A DNA stretch of 64,000 bases, taken from Spinacia oleracea (Eukaryota; Streptophyta; Magnoliopsida; Caryophyllales; Amaranthaceae). Both the position numbers and the translations under genes were made by a program. This document shows positions 10,050-22,061 of the stretch, piece after piece; position 1 is the first letter of the stretch; the number at the start of each line of letters is the position of its first letter. Under the pieces are notes generated by a model. It saw only the letters and a list, made by a program, of their open reading frames with translations. It had not been told where the DNA came from and searched no databases. Location: positions 105,124,141-105,188,140 of the forward strand of contig NC_079487.1 in assembly GCF_020520425.1 (NCBI RefSeq). Direction: 5' to 3'.

Positions 10050-11457
10050 TGTTAGGTTATGATACATATGACAATTCATAAATCATGCGGAAAAACCATA
10101 AAGCCAGGAAAACATATTATTTACACATAATCATTTAGCATAGTTTAGATGCATACTCTTTGTTGCGTGCCTTCCCTAGCTGCGCCCGAACCGAACAAGA
10201 ACAAGTCTTTAGGACTCCAAGTGTCGTCCCTCCGTAGATAGTCCACAGCACGTCCGGATCCGCCTTAAGATTGACCAACTAGAATCGCCCTTAAGGTACT
10301 ATTATTTTCGGCACTTTATAGGCAAATGTATGACTGAATTTTTCTCTCAAAAACTCACTTTGAATACTTTAAAACTTGTTATAAATTGTGAGCCCTAGCC
10401 TCATATTTATAGGGGTATGGAAAGGGAATCGAAATCCTATTCAGATACAAATTAATTAAACCTAGAATCCTACAAGAACTCTAATTCAATTAATTTATCA
10501 AATAGAATTAGGAATTTAATCATTAACCGAACTCTGCATGTTTTAGGAAACGTGCACGAACACAAACACTTGCACACACACGCACGGCAGCCACGATGGG
10601 CCCCCATGCGTGCGCGCGAGCAGCAGCCCACGCAGCGCCCGCGCGCGCTGCGCGCTGCGCGTGCTGTGCGCGCTGTGCGCGCTGCGCAGCCTGCTGGGCC
10701 TGGCCTTGCGCTGGGCCTGGCGAGGCTGTTTGTGCGGCGCGCTTGGCTTGCTGGGCGATGGCCTGGCTTCGTGCTGGGCCTCGTCCGGCAGGCCTCGTCC
10801 GATGCTTATTCGTACGATGCGCTTCCGATTAAATTTTCCGATTCCGGAATTCATTTCCGATACGAACAATATTTAATATTTCCGATTCCGGAATTAATTT
10901 CCGTTTCGAACAAATATTTAATATTTCCGTTTCCGGAATTATTTTCCGATTCTGGTAATATTTCCGATTCTGACAATATTTCCGTTTCCGGCAATATTTC
11001 CGATTCTGGCAATATTTCCATTTCCGATAATATTTTCCGATACGTACCATGTTTCCGTTTCCGGCAACATCTACGACTTGGATAATATTTATATTTCCGA
11101 TACGATCCATATTTCCGTTTCCGGCAATATCATCGTTTCCGGAGTATTCATTTCTTGCCTGTGACGATCTTAGCTCCCACTGAAACCAAGATCCGTTGGT
11201 TCCGAATATTCATAGATGGAGTATTTAATGCCATTAAATACTTGATCCGTTTACGTACTATTTGTGTGACCCTACGGGTTCAGTCAAGAGTAAGCTGTGG
11301 ATTAATATCATTAATTCCACTTGAACTGAAGCGGCCTCTAGCTAGGCATTCAGCTCACTTGATCTCACTGAATTATTAACTTGTTAATTAATACTGAACC
11401 GCATTTATTAGACTTAACATAGAATGCATACTTGGACCAAGGGCATTATTTCCTTCA
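10050..11457 (-). repeat. 3' LTR of the Copia element
   Basis: 1408 bp, TGTTAGG...CCTTCA on the plus strand. It contains a GC-rich stretch (about 10560-10800) and a run of TTTCCG-based degenerate repeats (10845-11150). Frames across it on both strands are not genes. The other LTR is 6 bp longer because of an extra CTGCGC near 19612. Confidence 0.92.
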
Positions 11458-12320
11458 GTCTCCCACTTGTCCTTAGGGACAAGTGTGCATTTCCTAATTC
11501 CTTTGTCGCTCGATGCTTGCTCTTGAACATAAGGTAAGAGTTGTCATCCTTATTACGTCCAGAGGTGTTCCTCGGTTTCAGAGTTCAACTGATCAAATAA
11601 ACAGATAATCATAGCCTATGATTCATCCGAGCACGGCCATGCATTTCACAGTTTCTAGCTCTCCGAGTGGCCTTGTACAACTTTTAAGCATCTCATCCCG
11701 ATTTATGGGAGGACAATCCCAATCTTGCGATCTTGAGATTAGACTTCGTTTGATAGGTGATTACCTGAGCGTTGCCTTTATAGCCTCCTTTTACGGTGCG
11801 ACGGTTGGTCAACGTCAAAGCAACCAGTTCTCAAACAAGTAATCTCAAATCACTCAGGTATTGAGGATTTAGTGTCTAATAATTTAATGAAATTTACTTA
11901 TGACAGATTTTCATCTCTTACAGTAAAGTTTCATAGGTCTTGTCCGATACTATTCTTCTCAAAGTAAGTATCTATGCAAATGATTATGACATTGCCATGT
12001 CCACATAGTTCAAGAAACAGAACTACTAGTCATCTTGCATTCTAATCGTCTAACGTTTTCTATGCGTCCAATTTTATAGAAAACTCCGATTAGGGACCAT
12101 TTTCAACCTTTGACATTCAATTTCACTTGATAGACATTTCTTAGTCACAGGACTGGTCCTGACAGTCTATCTTGAATATATCGTCAAATTGAAGGGACTC
12201 ATCATTTAAAAAACCATAAATTAAATGGAAAAATGAATTCATTTCATTTATTGTGAATGTTTAACCAATAATGTTTTACAAAGATTTAAACTCTAAACTT
12301 TAAAACATTAAACAGAGACA
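11458..12320 (-). other. 3' internal non-coding region of the Copia element, with purine tract
   Basis: On the minus strand the bases just before the 3' LTR read GGACAAGTGGGAGAC, a polypurine-rich tract that would prime plus-strand synthesis. The ~850 bp between the RNase H stop and the LTR hold no convincing frame. Confidence 0.6.
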
Positions 12321-13079
12321 TCAAAGCCATTCTCCAATATGCTTGATTCCCATAGCTGCAGTGTGCGAGTTGTGCTTCGCCTGCGGCAGAGGTTTAGTTA
12401 ATGGATCTGATATGTTGTCATCAGTTCCAATTTTGCTTATCTCGACTTCTTTTCTTTCAACGAACTCTCGTAGAAGGTGAAATCTACGAAGTACATGCTT
12501 GACTCTCTGGTGGTGTCTAGGCTCTTTTGCCTGTGCAATAGCTCCGTTATTATCACAATACAGGGCTATTGGTCCTTTAATGGAGGGGACTACACCAAGT
12601 TCTCCTATGAACTTCCTTAGCCATATAGCTTCCTTTGCTGCTTCATGTGCAGCAATGTACTCCGCTTCAGTTGTAGAATCCGCAATGGTGCTTTGCTTAG
12701 CACTTTTCCAGCTTACTGCTCCTCCGTTGAGGCAGAAGACAAACCCAGACTGTGATCTAAAATCATCTTTGTCGGTTTGGAAACTTGCGTCCGTATAGCC
12801 TTTAACAATTAATTCATCATCTCCACCATAGACCAGGAAGTCATCTTTGTGCCTTTTCAGGTACTTCAGAATGTTCTTGGCAGCAGTCCAATGCGCCTCT
12901 CCTGGGTCTGACTGGTATCTGCTCGTAGCACTGAGTGCGTACGCAACATCCGGGCGTGTACATATCATAGCATACATTATTGAACCAATCAATGATGCAT
13001 ATGGAATCCCATTCATTCGTCTACGCTCATCAAGTGTTTTTGGGCACTGAGTCTTGCTTAGAGTCATTCCATGAGACAT
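12321..13079 (-). pseudogene. Copia RNase H and C-terminus of RT
   Basis: 252 codons continue the polyprotein after a stop. They include the end of RT (MYAMICTRPDVAYALSATSR) and RNase H, with STTEAEYIAAHEAAKEAIWL and DNNGAIAQAKEPRHHQRVKH. It ends at a normal polyprotein terminus. The MSHG at its head is internal to the family's usual RT, so the piece is separated from RT only by a TGA where the family normally has a sense codon (SK-stop-GYLPMSHG, about 13090). Confidence 0.85.
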
Positions 13080-13091
13080 GGGTAGGTAGCC

Positions 13092-14471
13092 TCACTTGGA
13101 GTCCGCCATCTTGAACCTATCAAGCACCTTATTGATATAAGTGCTTTGACTAAGTCCAATCATCTTTTTAGATCTATCTCTGTAAATCTTGATGCCCAAT
13201 ATGTACTGTGCTTCTCCTAGATCCTTCATCGAAAAACATTTCCCAAGCCAAATCTTGACAGAGTTCAACATAGGAATGTCATTTCCGATAAGAAATATGT
13301 CGTCGACATATAATACTAGGAAAGCAATTTTGCTCCCACTGACCTTCTTGTATACACAAGATTCGTCCGCGTTCTTGATGAAACCAAAGTCACTGACTGC
13401 TTCATCAAAACGTATATTCCAGCTCCTAGATGCCTGCTTCAATCCGTAGATTGACTTCTTTAGCTTGCATACCTTTTTAGCATTCTTTGGATCCTCAAAA
13501 CCTTCAGGCTGTGTCATAAACACAGTTTCTGTTAAAACGCCATTTAAGAAAGCAGTTTTGACATCCATCTGCCATATTTCGTAATCGTAATATGCAGCGA
13601 TTGCTAACATTATTCGAATAGACTTTAGCATTGCAACTGGTGAAAAGGTTTCATCATAATCCACACCGTGGACTTGCCTGTAACCTTTTGCGACCAATCT
13701 AGCTTTGAAAACTTCAAGTTTCCCATCCTTGTCCTTTTTCAGTTTGAAAACCCATTTGCTTCCAATGGCTTGGTAGCCATCTGGCAAATCGACCAAATCC
13801 CATACTTGGTTTTCAGACATGGAGTCTAATTCAGATTGCATGGCTTCTTGCCACTGCTTGGAGCTAGGGCTCGTCATAGCTTGCTTGTAAGTCGCAGGTT
13901 CATCACTTTCAAGTAATAGAACGTCATAGCTCTCGTTCGTCAAAATACCTAAGTATCTTTCCGGTTGAGATCTATATCTTTGCGATCTACGCGGGGTAAC
14001 ATTTCTAGATTGACCATGATTCTCACCAGATTCTTCTAAAGATCTCTGAGTTTCATCCTGAATGTCATCTTGAGCATTCTCTAGAGTTTGTTGTTCGACT
14101 CGAATTTCTTCGAGGTCTACTTTTCTCCCACTTGTCATTTTGGAAATGTGATCCTTCTCCAAAAAGACACCATCTCGAGCAACAAACACTTTGTTCTCAG
14201 ATGTATTGTAGAAGTAATACCCCTTTGTTTCCTTTGGATAGCCCACAAGGATACATTTGTCAGATTTTGGATGAAGTTTTTCTGAAATTAATCGTTTGAC
14301 GTATACTTCACATCCCCAAATCTTAAGAAAAGACACATTTGGAGGCTTTCCAAACCATAATTCGTATGGAGTCTTTTCGACAGCTTTAGACGGAGCTCTA
14401 TTTATAGTGAGTGCAGCTGTATTTAGTGCATGTCCCCAAAATTCTAATGGAAGTTCGGCCTGACCCATCAT
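13092..14471 (-). pseudogene. Copia integrase C-terminus and reverse transcriptase
   Basis: 459 codons. The first ~200 residues are the end of integrase (LPLEFWGHALNTAALTINRA; ETKGYYFYNTSENKVFVARD). Then comes RT with WVFKLKKDKDGKLEVFKARL, MDVKTAFLNGVL and the catalytic YVDD box (LYVDDIFLIGND). The frame ends in a TGA just before the RNase H part. The upstream boundary is a junction with an integrase deletion, not a true start. Confidence 0.88.
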
Positions 14472-15477
14472 TGACCTGACCCATCAATTCTGATAGAATT
14501 CCACATTCTTTCAGATGGTCATCAAATTCATAGCTCAGATATTCACCGCCTCTATCAGACCGCAGTGCCTTAATCTTCTTGCCTAATTGATTCTCTACTT
14601 GACTCTGAAATTCCTTGAATTTGTCAAAGGATTCAGACTTATGCTTCATTAGGTGGACATAACCATACCTACTGAAGTCATCAGTGAAAGTGATAAAGTA
14701 GCTGAAACCACCTCTAGCATTTGTACTCATTGGTCCACATACATCTGTATGGATTAAACCCAATAGTTCATTTGCTCTTTCTCCAACTTTAGAGAAAGGT
14801 TGCTTTGTCATTTTGCCAAGTAAACATGATTCGCATTTACCATAATCCTCTAAGTCAAATGGTTCTAGAATTCCTTCTCTTTGAAGTCTTTCTAAGCGTT
14901 TCAAGTTTATATGGCCTAATCGACAATGCCACAGATAGGTGAGATCTGAATCATCCTTTTTGGCCTTTTTGGTATTTATGTTATATACTTGTTTGTCGTG
15001 ATCTAATAAATAAAGTCCATTGACTAATCTAGCAGATCCATAAAACATCTCTTTAAAATAAAACGAACAACTATTGTCTTTTATTAAAAAGGAAAATCCC
15101 TTAGCATCCAAGCAAGAAACTGAAATGATGTTTTTAGTAAGACTTGGAACATGGAAACATTCTTCCAGTTCCAAAACTAGCCCGGAGGGCAACGACAAAT
15201 AGTAAGTTCCTACGGCTAATGCAGCAATCCGTGCTCCATTTCCCACTCGTAGGTCGACTTCACCCTTGCTTAACTTTCTACTTCTTCTTAGTCCCTGTGG
15301 ATTGGAACATAAGTGTGAGCCACAACCTGTATCTAATACCCAAGAAGTTGAATTAGCAAGTATACAGTCTATAACGAAAATACCTGAAGATGGAACGACT
15401 GTTCCGTTCTTCTGATCTTCCTTTAGCTTTGGACATTCTCTTTTGTAATGGCCTATTCCATCACAATAAAGACAGCT
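14472..15477 (-). pseudogene. Copia zinc knuckle, protease and integrase N-terminal part, deleted at the catalytic Glu
   Basis: Reading from 15477 downward: zinc knuckle CLYCDGIGHYKREC; protease motif WVLDTGCGSH; and integrase with the H-H-C-C finger (HCRLGHINLKRL...CESCLLGK) and the first two catalytic Asp (HTDVCGP, LRSDRGGEY). After HLKECGILSEL the sequence jumps, between two copies of GATGGGTCAGG, to the MMGQAELPLEFW region. Roughly 25 residues that would carry the third catalytic residue (the Glu of the ERRNRT segment) are lost and the frame shifts. Confidence 0.85.
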
Positions 15478-16245
15478 TTATGTGGACTTGTCCTGCTTTG
15501 ATTTAGCATTGCCCTTGGACTTTCCACCTTTCTTGAATGGTCTCTTTCTAGCCTTGAGTAAATCTTTGGCTTCACAGTCCAGTACTATTTCAGCCTTTCT
15601 GACAAGGTGAATAAATTCTGCAACTGTTTCTTCTCTTGGTTCACTTAGGTATAGTTGCTTGAAGCGACCAAACCCACTGTGTAGTGAATTGAGCAAGACA
15701 GAGACTGCCATCCTTTCGCTTATTGGTGTTCCTAGTAGACTTAGGCGATCAAAATATGAACACATAAGATCCACATGGAACCTCAGTGGGACGCCTACCC
15801 TCTGTTTAGTGCGAAGGAGCTGAACATGTGTTTCTTGGACCTCCATCCTATAACACCTGTTGGGAGAACTAACCTTTAGACCAGACATTGATTCAATCAA
15901 CTCATGGACGTTCAGGTCCCTGTCCTCCGTACTTCCACGACAGATATCCCTCAGATTCTTGATGAGCGTAAAAGGTTCATAGGCTACAAACCTTTTAGCC
16001 CAATCATCAGGGATATTGTTCAGCATGAGACTCATAACCTTTTTGAGATCCGCATCCCAGGCGTAAAATCTCTCAGGGGTCATGTCTCTGGTATAGTAGC
16101 TTGGCATGGGATGTGACAGTACATACTCAAGTCCATTGAGTTTGACTATTTCAACTAGCTTAGCTTCCCATTCAAGAAAATTTGTCAGGTTCAGCTTGAC
16201 CATAAGCTCAGAACCCATGATGATGTTTTGATTGTTGTTTGCCAT
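15478..16245 (-). pseudogene. Copia gag
   Basis: 255 codons from MANNNQNIIMGSEL (16245), which I prefer over an upstream in-frame ATG at 16287 because Copia gag proteins usually start with such a motif. Contains the UBN2-type gag core (FLEWEAKLVEIVKL; WAKRFVAYEPFTLIKNLRDI; FIHLVRKAEIVLDCEA) and a basic tail. It terminates at TAA (15478-15480) immediately before the zinc knuckle, in the same frame, so the gag-pol fusion is interrupted. Confidence 0.85.
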
Positions 16246-17864
16246 ATTAAAACTACAATTGAAAAGAATAAACAAATAAATAACCATTCACAGTTTCTCT
16301 TAATAAACTTAAATTCTAGCATACATGCATAATTCAATGTTTATTAAGCATTTTATTCAAATTATGTGTTCCGACAGGTGTGAATAAAATGATTCCAAGA
16401 TCCTAAAATCATTGAAGAACTAAGCACAGTTTGTCGACTTAATCCTAGAACATCTTAGGTAAGCAAAAGCCTTTTGCTAATAGTCTAGAAACTATTCTTG
16501 GTTGATAGGTACGTCTAAGAACTTATTAGGTAAACCTATCGAATTTGCCACGACATAAAAGGACTCCTTACTTATATCGTTGAGTTTCACCAAAACTAAC
16601 ATGTACTCACAATTATTTGTGTACCTTGCCCCTTTAGGACCAATAAGTAACACCTCGCTGAGCGAAAACTATTACTAGATTGATGTAAAGGATATCCAAG
16701 CAAGTGTATATTTTGGCATGGCACCTTTTAACTCAATTTTTAAGTTTGGAACTTAAGGCTCTTACTATGTTGGTTAGATTTTAAGTGAACTAAAATCCTT
16801 AATCATGCAACATAATCAAGCTTTTGATCTCATGCATTTTAAGACATATTTAAAACAATAAATAACTTAAAACATGCATAAGATATTTGTGATCTAGTAT
16901 GGCCCGACTTCATCTTGAAGCTTTGACTTCAAAGTCCGTCTTGAAAATCTCCGTGGGAGGCACCATTTTCTTCAAATAGGATAAGCTATAACTAATTACA
17001 ACTATTTGATGGTTCGCAGACCATATTTGAATTGAAAAATAACTTTGGTACTTTAGACCAATTACATTCAAATTAATGGTACGCAGACCATATTTTCTAT
17101 CCTATTTGGGCCATACTAGTCACTTCATAACCTGCAAAACAGTACATATACAATATATACCATTCACCCATTCATTATCATGAATGGCCCACATAGCTGG
17201 TTAGTAAAACACATTATGCATCACGTAAACATTTGCAGCAATTAATCAAGGACACCAATAATCTACCAATTATTCAGTCCTTATTAATTCTAATCAAGTT
17301 GTTTTAACCTTAAGGATTTGTAGACCTAATCAAGAGTTTATGACTAAAAATCGCTCCCACTTAAACCAATAAATTTATATGCTTTACTAATTTTAAACAT
17401 AAAAATGTATTTCTAGTTCAACCGGAAACATACAAATTTAATTAAAATTTAAAGCTCATATAAACTTATAATTGAATCCAAAAAGTTTAATTTAATTTCA
17501 GTCGCATTTAAATTAATTCATGATTTTAATTTTAGTAAAATAATTAGAATAAATAAAATTTATTATAATTACAATATTCAAAATTAAAATCCAAGAAAAT
17601 AATTTAAATTATTAATTTTAAAATTAATTAAAATTACGTGAACTGGAATTTTCAAATTAAACATTCAAAACGATCTTTAATCGTAACGCAAACACCCTAC
17701 GCGTTGCACGCCCATGGGCCGCACGCACACAGCCATTGCTGGCCATGTGCGCGCAGCCCATGCGCTCGTCGCATAGCTGCTGCATTCCCATCGCAAGCCT
17801 CCGCACGCATTGGTGCTCGCTGCGCGCGCCAGCGCTCATCGCACGCGAGCTATCGCTCGCAGTG

Positions 17865-18040
17865 CGCGCGCGACATCGCTCGCTGGGCGCGCGACATCGC
17901 TCGCTGGTCGCGCGAGCCATCGCTCGCTGGGCGCGCGAGCCATCGCTCGCTGGGCGCGCGAGCCATCGCTCGCTTGGCGCGCGACATCGCTCGCTGGGCG
18001 GGCGACATCGCTCGCTGTGCGCGCGAGCAATGCTGGGCGC
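17865..18040. repeat. GC-rich minisatellite in the Copia leader
   Basis: About seven units of 21 or 23 bp built on ATCGCTCGCTGGGCGCGCGA, alternating CGACATCGC and CGAGCCATCGC forms. Surrounding sequence to 18350 has degenerate related words. It gives long open frames in several frames at once, which is a composition effect. Confidence 0.85.
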
Positions 18041-18984
18041 AGCGCTCGTGGCACGCGAGCTTGCGTTCGCTGCGCGCGAGGCTGCGCGCGTTGTGGCGCA
18101 GCTCGCTTGTTGCCCACACGCGACTGCCTTGGCTCGCCCTTCGCCCATGCCCATTCGTCCATTGCTCGTGGCACACGACACAAGGCAGGGCTGCTGCCTT
18201 GTGCTCGTGCACTACGCCCTTGCTCATTGCATTCGTGCCGCACGGGCGACGAGCTCCCTTGCTAGTCGTCGCATGCCCGCATTATACAACACCCCTTAAG
18301 GGTAACACGAAGCGTCCATTGCTTCGTGCGTGCAAGTTTTATGAACGAATCGCATAAAAAATTTAAAATTTATATTTAAAATTAATGACAAATTAATAAA
18401 TAATATTAATTTCATAATTTTAGGGCGAAAAAATCGAAAATTTATTATCCAATTGATTTCCGATTGTTATGGATTCAAGTCTAGGTCATAAAAATTTAAA
18501 ATTTATCATAAATTTACAATTTTTATGGTGGTTTTTAATCATATGTTTCTAATTAAATTACAATTAATTATTAAAATCAAATTAATTCTAAATTATTCTA
18601 ATTTTCAACAAATTAATCATAATTACAAATTAGATTGCATAATTAACAAGACTAGGCATTCAAACTTGTTAAACATATGCAGTAGGTCAATCAAAAATTC
18701 AAGATTTATCAACAAGAATCGCAAATATTTAATTTAACATCTTAAATTTACGAAATTTTGCATTCGAAAAACTAAAATTTTAGAATGCCTTTTACATGCG
18801 GAATTGACACAAAAATCACTCAATTCGGATGAGTAACGAAGAAACTGCCGAAAAACTGCGTACGTATAATTAAATAAACGCAATTTGCAATTAATTAACA
18901 ATTACGAAAATTAATCACCCCTTTTAATTCTTGCAAATTTGTAATATTTAACCATGTTCATGCAATTTAGATTATGAAAATAAT

Positions 18985-19003
18985 AAGGGGCTCGTGATAC
19001 CAC
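18985..19003 (-). other. Primer-binding site of the Copia element
   Basis: Directly after the 5' LTR terminus (minus strand ...CCTAACA) the sequence reads GTGGTATCACGAGCCCC. This resembles the initiator-Met tRNA site TGGTATCAGAGCC with one extra C. Confidence 0.65.
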
Positions 19004-20417
19004 TGTTAGGTTATGATACATATGACAATTCATAAATCATGCGGAAAAACCATAAAGCCAGGAAAACATATTATTTACACATAATCATTTAGCATAGTTT
19101 AGATGCATACTCTTTGTTGCGTGCCTTCCCTAGCTGCGCCCGAACCGAACAAGAACACGTCTTTAGGACTCCAAGTGTCGTCCCTCCGTAGATAGTCCAC
19201 AGCACGTCCGGATCCGCCTTAAGATTGACCAACTAGAATCGCCCTTAAGGTACTATTATTTTCGGCACTTTATAGGCAAATGTATGACTGAATTTTTCTC
19301 TCAAAAACTCACTTTGAATACTTTAAAACTTGTTATAAATTGTGAGCCCTAGCCTCATATTTATAGGGGTATGGAAAGGGAATCGAAATCCTATTCAGAT
19401 ACAAATTAATTAAACCTAGAATCCTACAAGAACTCTAATTCAATTAATTTATCAAATAGAATTAGGAATTTAATCATTAACCGAACTCTGCATGTTTTAG
19501 GAAACGTGCACGAACACAAACACTTGCACACACACGCACGGCAGCCACGATGGGCCCCCATGCGTGCGCGCGAGCAGCAGCCCACGCAGCGCCCGCGCGC
19601 GCTGCGCGCTGCGCCTGCGCGTGCTGTGCGCGCTGTGCGCGCTGCGCAGCCTGCTGGGCCTGGCCTTGCGCTGGGCCTGGCGAGGCTGTTTGTGCGGCGC
19701 GCTTGGCTTGCTGGGCGATGGCCTGGCTTCGTGCTGGGCCTCGTCCGGCAGGCCTCGTCCGATGCTTATTCGTACGATGCGCTTCCGATTAAATTTTCCG
19801 ATTCCGGAATTCATTTCCGATACGAACAATATTTAATATTTCCGATTCCGGAATTAATTTCCGTTTCGAACAAATATTTAATATTTCCGTTTCCGGAATT
19901 ATTTTCCGATTCTGGTAATATTTCCGATTCTGACAATATTTCCGTTTCCGGCAATATTTCCGATTCTGGCAATATTTCCATTTCCGATAATATTTTCCGA
20001 TACGTACCATATTTCCGTTTCCGGCAACATCTACGACTTGGATAATATTTATATTTCCGATACGATCCATATTTCCGTTTCCGGCAATATCATCGTTTCC
20101 GGAGTATTCATTTCTTGCCTGTGACGATCTTAGCTCCCACTGAAACCAAGATCCGTTGGTTCCGAATATTCATAGATGGAGTATTTAATGCCATTAAATA
20201 CTTGATCCGTTTACGTACTATTTGTGTGACCCTACGTGTTCAGTCAAGAGTAAGCTGTGGATTAATATCATTAATTCCACTTGAACTGAAGCGGCCTCTA
20301 GCTAGGCATTCAGCTCACTTGATCTCACTGAATTATTAACTTGTTAATTAATACTGAACCGCATTTATTAGACTTAACATAGAATGCATACTTGGACCAA
20401 GGGCATTATTTCCTTCA
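19004..20417 (-). repeat. 5' LTR of the Copia element
   Basis: 1414 bp, near-identical to 10050-11457. Visible differences: A/C near 10213/19157, the CTGCGC insertion, G/A near 11050/20010 and G/T near 11276/20236. The promoter for the element is expected here; I did not resolve a TATA box. Confidence 0.92.
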
Positions 20418-21242
20418 CTTCGTACCCAACTTTAAAAAAAAAAGGGGACGAGTTCCAGACTCCAGTGATTTGGAACTTTGTTCTTTATTTATGAAATTAA
20501 GCCCAACCTCTTTGTTTTGGCCCAATATCCCAAAGTAAGAGCCCTATTCCTTTATTTAAACCCTTATGTTAATATTTCATAAAAATCAATTATTATTTAT
20601 TTTAATCATCTAAATTTAAATGATAATTTCAGATTTACATTTTTGACTGAAATTTTGGTGTAAATAATAATATTTTCATTAATGAAATTAAATAATATTC
20701 TTGTAAATCGATTTATGAAATGTTGATTGAAATTTCGTTTAATAATATTTCCAATAAATTATAAAAATTATATTAAATTCATTATTTCAAAATTCACTAT
20801 CTATGAATTTATTATTTATAAAATATCGATTTTTGCTTATTATCATTTTAATAACTAATTCAATGATTTAATATTCAAAAAGATCGGACGTGGAGCTCAG
20901 GAAGAACGACCCATCGAACAGGAACATATAAACTACGGTTGAGGTAACGGTTATTGCTAGTACCCGCATTCCCTTCGAAATGTATTTATGAATGATGTTA
21001 TGAATGATTGATGTTTTATAATGATGTTTTATGAATTGCGGGATTACAAGTATGATTTGATTGAATTGTTTTACGATAATGCAGCTTTATGCAAAGTATT
21101 GATTTAATGAATTATTATTCCTGAAAGAAATGATTTTATGAAATAACGAGATTTAATGGTTTATTGAACCACCCTGAATGATTGAGTTTTTCCTGATTAA
21201 TGTTTAACTAAAAGAAATGTAAACATGATAAATGAAAGTGTA

Positions 21243-21495
21243 AGAACTGGTCAAGTTCCCCTGATATGGAGCCCAGGCTCCCCCTGATAAGAAGCACTGG
21301 TTTCCCTTGATATGGAACCAAGGTTCCCCCTGATAAGAAGCACTGGCTTCCCCTGATATCGAACCAAGGTTCCCCCTGATAAGAAGCATTGGCTTCCCCT
21401 GATATGGAACCAAGGTTCCCCCTGAAATGAAGCACTGGCTTCCCCTGTTATGGAGCACTGGCTCCCCCTGTTATGAAGCACTGGCTTCCCCTGTT
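21243..21495. repeat. Minisatellite in the Ty3-type solo LTR
   Basis: About ten half-units of ~23 bp alternate between a form reading GATATGGAACCAAGG-TTCCCCCT and one reading GATAAGAAGCACTGG-CTTCCCCT, giving a ~46-bp full unit. Reading frames through it are repetitive artefacts. Confidence 0.85.
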
Positions 21496-22061
21496 TGTAG
21501 GAGACGTCCTACCATGTTTTCCTGTAAAGTCCTGACGACCAGAATTATACTGTTAAAAGGAAAAAGGATTAATGAAATGATATTCCTGAAATGATATTAC
21601 TGAAATGATATTTCGAAATGATGCTTTTGAAATGATGATTTATTAAATGTTTTACTATATTCTATTCTCCCTGTGTTGTTAAATAAAATGAATTGAAATG
21701 ATGTTACAATGCTAGGGTAACTCGTTACCGAGTCTTCGGCTCACCGTTTTGTTTCCCGTTTTAGGTACTGTTGGGGACCACGGAAACGAGTAGTGGCGAG
21801 GATTTCACTATTACAAAGTTCACCTAAGTTAATGTTAAGTTGTAACAAGTTTAAGTACAGATTCTTGATTAAGTTACGTACTTTTATTAAGGAAACAAAA
21901 AGGATTATTATGTTAATTTTGGAATTTAATAGCTTATGATAGATGGTTTCCTTGTAATTCCCAAAAGGGAGTTACGGCAGTAATGTCCCGACCAAATTAG
22001 GTTAATTCCGCTGCTAAGTATGCTTTAATAAGTGATTTAGAGGTCGGGGTGTTACAATCAC

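Larger units (their letters stand above)
16246..19003 (-). other. Long 5' leader of the Copia element
   Basis: About 2.75 kb between the 5' LTR and gag. It is A/T-rich except for a GC-rich block at about 17690-18350 containing a minisatellite. No convincing coding sequence; the many overlapping Arg/Ala-rich frames follow from the GC-rich repeat. Confidence 0.7.
10050..20417 (-). mobile_element. Full-length Copia LTR retrotransposon, coding region inactive
   Basis: Two LTRs (10050-11457 and 19004-20417) flank a 7.5-kb interior whose gag-pol reads on the minus strand. The target duplication CTTCG occurs at 10045-10049 and 20418-20422. A primer-binding site of initiator-Met type and a purine tract are in place. 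Domain order gag - zinc knuckle - protease - integrase - RT - RNase H is Copia. The LTRs differ at only three substitutions and one 6-bp indel by my reading, so the insertion is recent. The reading frame nevertheless has two stops and an integrase deletion. Confidence 0.92.
8871..22056. mobile_element. Solo LTR of a Ty3-type retrotransposon, interrupted by a Copia insertion
   Basis: The ends TGTAATACCCCGA (8871) and TCGGGGTGTTACA (22056) form the usual TG...CA inverted termini. They are flanked by an identical 5-bp duplication ATCAC (8866-8870 and 22057-22061). Removing the Copia (10050-20417 plus one copy of its duplication) leaves about 2.8 kb with no gag-pol frames, so this is a single LTR left after recombination. 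The left half (9290-10049) is C-rich and encodes only Pro/Thr-rich random frames. The right half carries a minisatellite at 21243-21495. Lineage (Tat/Athila-like) is inferred from the long LTR and the terminal words. Confidence 0.75.

Noticed and set aside
10543-11110. Long open frames in the GC-rich and TTTCCG-repeat part of the Copia LTR (also 19497-20070)
   Set aside because: Same frames occur in both LTRs, in overlapping frames and on both strands; composition artefacts of the LTR.
17638-18357. 239-codon Arg/Ala/His-rich frame and its overlapping partners
   Set aside because: Produced by the 21/23-bp GC-rich minisatellite; several frames are open at once on both strands.
21204-21481. Repetitive frames rich in GEP/YQG
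   Set aside because: Translation of the ~46-bp minisatellite in the solo LTR; no start context or family match.
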